A stretch of DNA of 64,000 nt, from positions 610,001 to 674,000 of the forward strand of contig CP075370.1 of NCBI GenBank assembly GCA_019454225.1, in the 5' to 3' direction. A program made the position numbers and the translations under genes. Below are positions 61,083 through 64,000 of this stretch, in pieces (the first letter of the stretch is position 1; each line of letters begins with the position of its first letter). Source of the stretch: Paracoccaceae bacterium. GTDB taxonomy: Bacteria; Pseudomonadota; Alphaproteobacteria; Rhodobacterales; Rhodobacteraceae. The notes under the pieces were generated by a model. That model saw only the letters and a list, made by a program, of their open reading frames with translations, had not been told where the DNA came from and made no database searches.

Positions 61083-62986
61083 TGGTCCGCGACCTGGATC
61101 TTGTCACCATCGGCCGCGCGTCGGTCGATCTCTACGGCGCGCAGGTCGGCGGGCGGCTGGAGGACATGGCGAGTTTCCAGAAATATGTGGGCGGCAGCCC
61201 CACCAACATGGCGGTGGGCACCGCGCGCCTGGGACTGCGGTCGGCGCTGCTGACCCGGGTCGGCGATGAACACATGGGCCGTTTCATCCGCGAGCAGCTG
61301 GTGCGCGAGGGGGTCTGCACCGACGGCGTGATCACCGATCCGGAGCGGCTGACGGCACTGGTTCTGCTGGGGATCCGCGACGAGCACCGTTTTCCGCTGA
61401 TCTTCTACCGCGAGAACTGCGCCGACATGGCCCTGTGCGAGGATGACATCGACCCGACCTTCATCGCCCGCGCCCGGGCGGTGGTGGCCACGGGCACGCA
61501 TCTGTCGCATCCGCGCACCGAGGCCGCCGTGCTCAAGGCGCTGCGCCTGGCGCGCGACGGCGGGGCCCGGACGGCGCTTGACATCGACTACCGGCCGAAC
61601 CTCTGGGGGCTGGCGGGCCATGGCGAAGGCGAAAGCCGATTCATCGAGAGCGGCAAGGTCACGGCCAAGCTGCAAACGACCCTGTCGCTGTTCGACCTGA
61701 TCGTCGGAACCGAGGAAGAGTTCCATATCGCGGGCGGGACCACCGACACCATTGCCGCCCTGCGGGCGGTGCGGGCGGTGACGCAGGCCACGCTAGTCTG
61801 CAAGCGCGGTCCGATGGGTGCGGTGGCATTCACCGGGGCGATCCCCGAGGCGCTGGACGAGGGCGCGGCGGGGCCGGGCTTTCCGATCGAGGTGTTCAAC
61901 GTGCTGGGGGCGGGTGACGGGTTCATGTCGGGCCTTCTCAAGGGCTGGCTGGACGGCGAGGACTGGCCGGTGGTGCTGAAATACGCCAATGCCTGCGGCG
62001 CCTTTGCCGTGTCGCGGCACGGCTGCGCACCCGCCTATCCGTCATGGGCGGAGCTGCAGTTCTTCCTGCGGCGGGGGATCGTGCGGCCCGATCTGCGCAA
62101 TGACGACACGCTGGAGCAGATCCACTGGTCCACCAATCGCCATGGCGACTGGTCAACCGCCCGCATCTTTGCCTTCGACCACCGGATGCAGATGGAAACG
62201 CTGCCGGGCGCCGACGCCGCCAGGATCGCGGCGTTCAAGGAACTGTGCCTGGCGGCCGCCGTGCGGGTGCAGGCGGGCCGGCCCGGCCACGGCATCCTCT
62301 GCGACAGCCGGTTGGGCCGCCGCGCCCTGCATGCCGCGGCCGAAACCGGCCTCTGGATCGGGCGGCCCGTGGAACTGCCCGGGTCGCGGCCGCTGCTGCT
62401 GGAACCCGAGATCGGGCCGGACCTTGGCGGGCTGGCGGAATGGCCGCTGGCGCATGTGGTCAAGGTGCTGTGCTTCTACCACCCCGACGATACCGCCGAG
62501 ATGAAGGCATCGCAGGAGACAACGGTCACCCGGCTGTTCCACGCCGCGCGGCGCAACCGGCTGGAATTCCTGCTGGAGGTGATCCCGTCGAAGGCCGGGC
62601 CGGTCGATGATGCCACGACCGCAGACGTGATCCGGCGCTTCTATCAGATCGGGGTCTATCCCGACTGGTGGAAGCTGGAACCGATGCGCACGGATGCGGG
62701 CTGGCGGGCCGCGTGCGACACGATCACCGAACATGATCCCGACACGCGGGGTATCCTGGTGCTTGGGCTTGGCGAGGATGAGGACACGCTGGCCGCGTCC
62801 TTCGACAAGGCAGCGCGGTTCGACCTTGTCCGGGGCTTTGCCGTCGGCCGCACCATCTTTGGCGCGGCGGCCGAGGGTTACATGGAGGGACGCATGGCAC
62901 CCGAAGCGGCGGTGACGATGATGGCCGAGAATTACGGAAGGCTCTGCGCGCTCTGGGATGCCGCGCGGGCCAGGGCGAAGGGGTAG
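61082..62986 (+). CDS. iolC: 5-dehydro-2-deoxygluconokinase IolC fused to a DUF2090 domain
   Basis: Encodes 634 residues. The first half (about 1-330) is a PfkB-type kinase: IGRASVDLYGAQVGGRLEDM, GGSPTNMAVGTARLGL and the catalytic NVLGAGDGFMSGLLKG. The second half (about 335-630) is a DUF2090 domain, which resembles a class I aldolase barrel (FAFDHRMQMETLPG at its start). The fusion could phosphorylate 5-dehydro-2-deoxygluconate and also act on the product. This two-domain form is common in proteobacteria. Confidence 0.93.
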   Translation: MVRDLDLVTIGRASVDLYGAQVGGRLEDMASFQKYVGGSPTNMAVGTARLGLRSALLTRVGDEHMGRFIREQLVREGVCTDGVITDPERLTALVLLGIRDEHRFPLIFYRENCADMALCEDDIDPTFIARARAVVATGTHLSHPRTEAAVLKALRLARDGGARTALDIDYRPNLWGLAGHGEGESRFIESGKVTAKLQTTLSLFDLIVGTEEEFHIAGGTTDTIAALRAVRAVTQATLVCKRGPMGAVAFTGAIPEALDEGAAGPGFPIEVFNVLGAGDGFMSGLLKGWLDGEDWPVVLKYANACGAFAVSRHGCAPAYPSWAELQFFLRRGIVRPDLRNDDTLEQIHWSTNRHGDWSTARIFAFDHRMQMETLPGADAARIAAFKELCLAAAVRVQAGRPGHGILCDSRLGRRALHAAAETGLWIGRPVELPGSRPLLLEPEIGPDLGGLAEWPLAHVVKVLCFYHPDDTAEMKASQETTVTRLFHAARRNRLEFLLEVIPSKAGPVDDATTADVIRRFYQIGVYPDWWKLEPMRTDAGWRAACDTITEHDPDTRGILVLGLGEDEDTLAASFDKAARFDLVRGFAVGRTIFGAAAEGYMEGRMAPEAAVTMMAENYGRLCALWDAARARAKG

Positions 62987-62990
62987 GACG

Positions 62991-64000
62991 ATGACGACGA
63001 TCCGACTGACCGCCGCGCAGGCGATGGTGCGCTGGCTGGCCGCGCAGAAGACCGAGACGGGCGAGACCTATCTTGCCGGGTGCTGGGCGATCTTTGGCCA
63101 TGGCAATGTCGCCGGGCTGGGCGAGGCGCTTCATGGCATCCGGGACGTCTGGCCCACCTATCGCGGGCAGAACGAACAGAGCATGGCCCATGCCGCCATC
63201 GCCTATGCCAAGCAGCTTGGCCGAACGCGGGCCATGGCGGTGACATCGTCGATCGGCCCCGGGGCCCTGAACATGGTCACGGCGGCGGGCCTGGCGCATG
63301 TGAACCGCCTGCCCGTGCTGTTCATCCCCGCCGACGTGTTTGCCGGGCGCGGGCCTGACCCCGTGCTGCAGCAGGTCGAGGATTTCGCCGACGGCACCGT
63401 TTCGGCCAATGACTGCTTTCGCCCCGTCAGCCGCTATTTCGACCGGATCACCCGGCCCGAGCAGCTTCTGACCGCGCTGCCCCGCGCGCTGCGGGTGATG
63501 ACCGACCCGGCCGATTGCGGGCCGGTCACGCTTGCCTTCTGCCAGGACGTGCAGACCGAAGCCCATGAGTGGCCCGAGGCGTTCTTCGCCCCCCGCGTGT
63601 GGCGCATCCGCCGTCCCGGCCTTGAACAGGCCGAGGTCTGGCGCGTGCGCGATCTGATCCGCAAGGCGAAGCGCCCGGTAATCATTGCAGGCGGCGGTGT
63701 CCACTACTCGCGCGCGACCGCTGAGTTGCAGCGGTTTGCCGAGACAACGGGGATCCCGGTCGTGGAAACACAGGCGGGCAAGTCGGCGCTGCCCTGGAAC
63801 CATCCGCTCAACCTCGGCCCGGTGGGCGTGACCGGTGCGTCCTCGGCCAATGCGGTCTGCGCCGAGGCGGACGTGATCATCGGCGTGGGCACGCGGTTTC
63901 AGGATTTCACCACCGGAAGCTGGTCGTTGTTCAAGGCGCCCGGGCGCAGGCTCGTGTCGATCAACGTCAATGCCTATGACGCGGCGAAGCACGGGGCCGA
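62991..64000 (+). CDS. iolD: 3D-(3,5/4)-trihydroxycyclohexane-1,2-dione hydrolase IolD, cut by the window end
   Basis: The first 336 residues of a thiamine-diphosphate enzyme (full length about 610). LTAAQAMVRWLAAQ opens it; WPTYRGQNEQSMAHAAIAYAK contains the conserved Glu that activates the cofactor, followed by SSIGPGALNMVTAAGLAHVNRLPVLF. It hydrolyses the cyclic dione of inositol breakdown. Starts 4 bp after the iolC stop. Remaining iol genes should lie to the right. Confidence 0.94.
   Translation, partial: MTTIRLTAAQAMVRWLAAQKTETGETYLAGCWAIFGHGNVAGLGEALHGIRDVWPTYRGQNEQSMAHAAIAYAKQLGRTRAMAVTSSIGPGALNMVTAAGLAHVNRLPVLFIPADVFAGRGPDPVLQQVEDFADGTVSANDCFRPVSRYFDRITRPEQLLTALPRALRVMTDPADCGPVTLAFCQDVQTEAHEWPEAFFAPRVWRIRRPGLEQAEVWRVRDLIRKAKRPVIIAGGGVHYSRATAELQRFAETTGIPVVETQAGKSALPWNHPLNLGPVGVTGASSANAVCAEADVIIGVGTRFQDFTTGSWSLFKAPGRRLVSINVNAYDAAKHGA

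Overview
The window is GC-rich DNA of an alphaproteobacterium, most likely a denitrifying member of the Rhodobacteraceae/Paracoccaceae. The grounds are the 23S rRNA with an extra hairpin in its middle, a copper nitrite reductase/NnrR regulon, an FdsGBAD-type NAD-dependent formate dehydrogenase, a GlpSTPQV glycerol ABC importer and an ABC-fed myo-inositol pathway. Family and gene assignments come from reading motifs; no database search was run.

Layout. 1-3100: the 3' end of an rRNA operon (23S, 5S, initiator tRNA) closed by a terminator. 3284-4555: a complete IS3-family insertion sequence with inverted repeats, a 4-bp target duplication and an AAAAAAG frameshift site. 4556-8600: an unassigned stretch, a DAPG-hydrolase-like gene, a MarR/EamA-exporter divergent pair and a TetR/VOC divergent pair. 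8828-11968: a GntR regulator with tricarballylate genes tcuAB. 12224-17375: a sulfate ABC operon (Rrf2 regulator, sbp, cysT, an unknown gene, cysW, a short cysA, an Lrp/AsnC regulator). 17618-22419: a nitrite/NO module (nnrS, an NnrR-type regulator, pseudoazurin, nirV, nirK) with three TTG-N8-CAA palindromes. 22466-35684: a glycerol regulon (glpR, glpD, glpSTPQ, a DUF2160 gene, glpV, glpK, an iron-type alcohol dehydrogenase and a second permease pair). 35904-45175: minus-strand modEABC followed by fdsG, fdsB, a DUF4287 gene, fdsA, fdhD and fdsD. 45519-51527: a translationally coupled pair (membrane cyclase and membrane alpha/beta-hydrolase) and a second pair (amidohydrolase and outer-membrane barrel). 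51536-64000: a desaturase-Rieske-dehydrogenase operon divergent from a LacI regulator, followed by the myo-inositol operon (isomerase, ABC importer, SDR, iolG, iolC, iolD), which runs off the window.

How the parts fit. The molybdate importer lies directly upstream of, and on the same strand as, the molybdenum-dependent formate dehydrogenase and its sulfurtransferase FdhD. Pseudoazurin is the probable electron donor to NirK, and the shared TTG-N8-CAA boxes tie nnrS, pseudoazurin and nirK to the NnrR-type regulator. Glycerol is imported by the ABC system, phosphorylated by GlpK and oxidised by GlpD.

The least explained parts are: the membrane desaturase/Rieske/dehydrogenase unit facing the inositol regulator, with a 4 x 11 bp tandem repeat in the shared promoter region; the two glycerol ATPases, whose defects appear to fall in the same composite ATP site; the extra genes inside the sulfate and formate dehydrogenase operons; and the second, orphan permease pair in the glycerol cluster.
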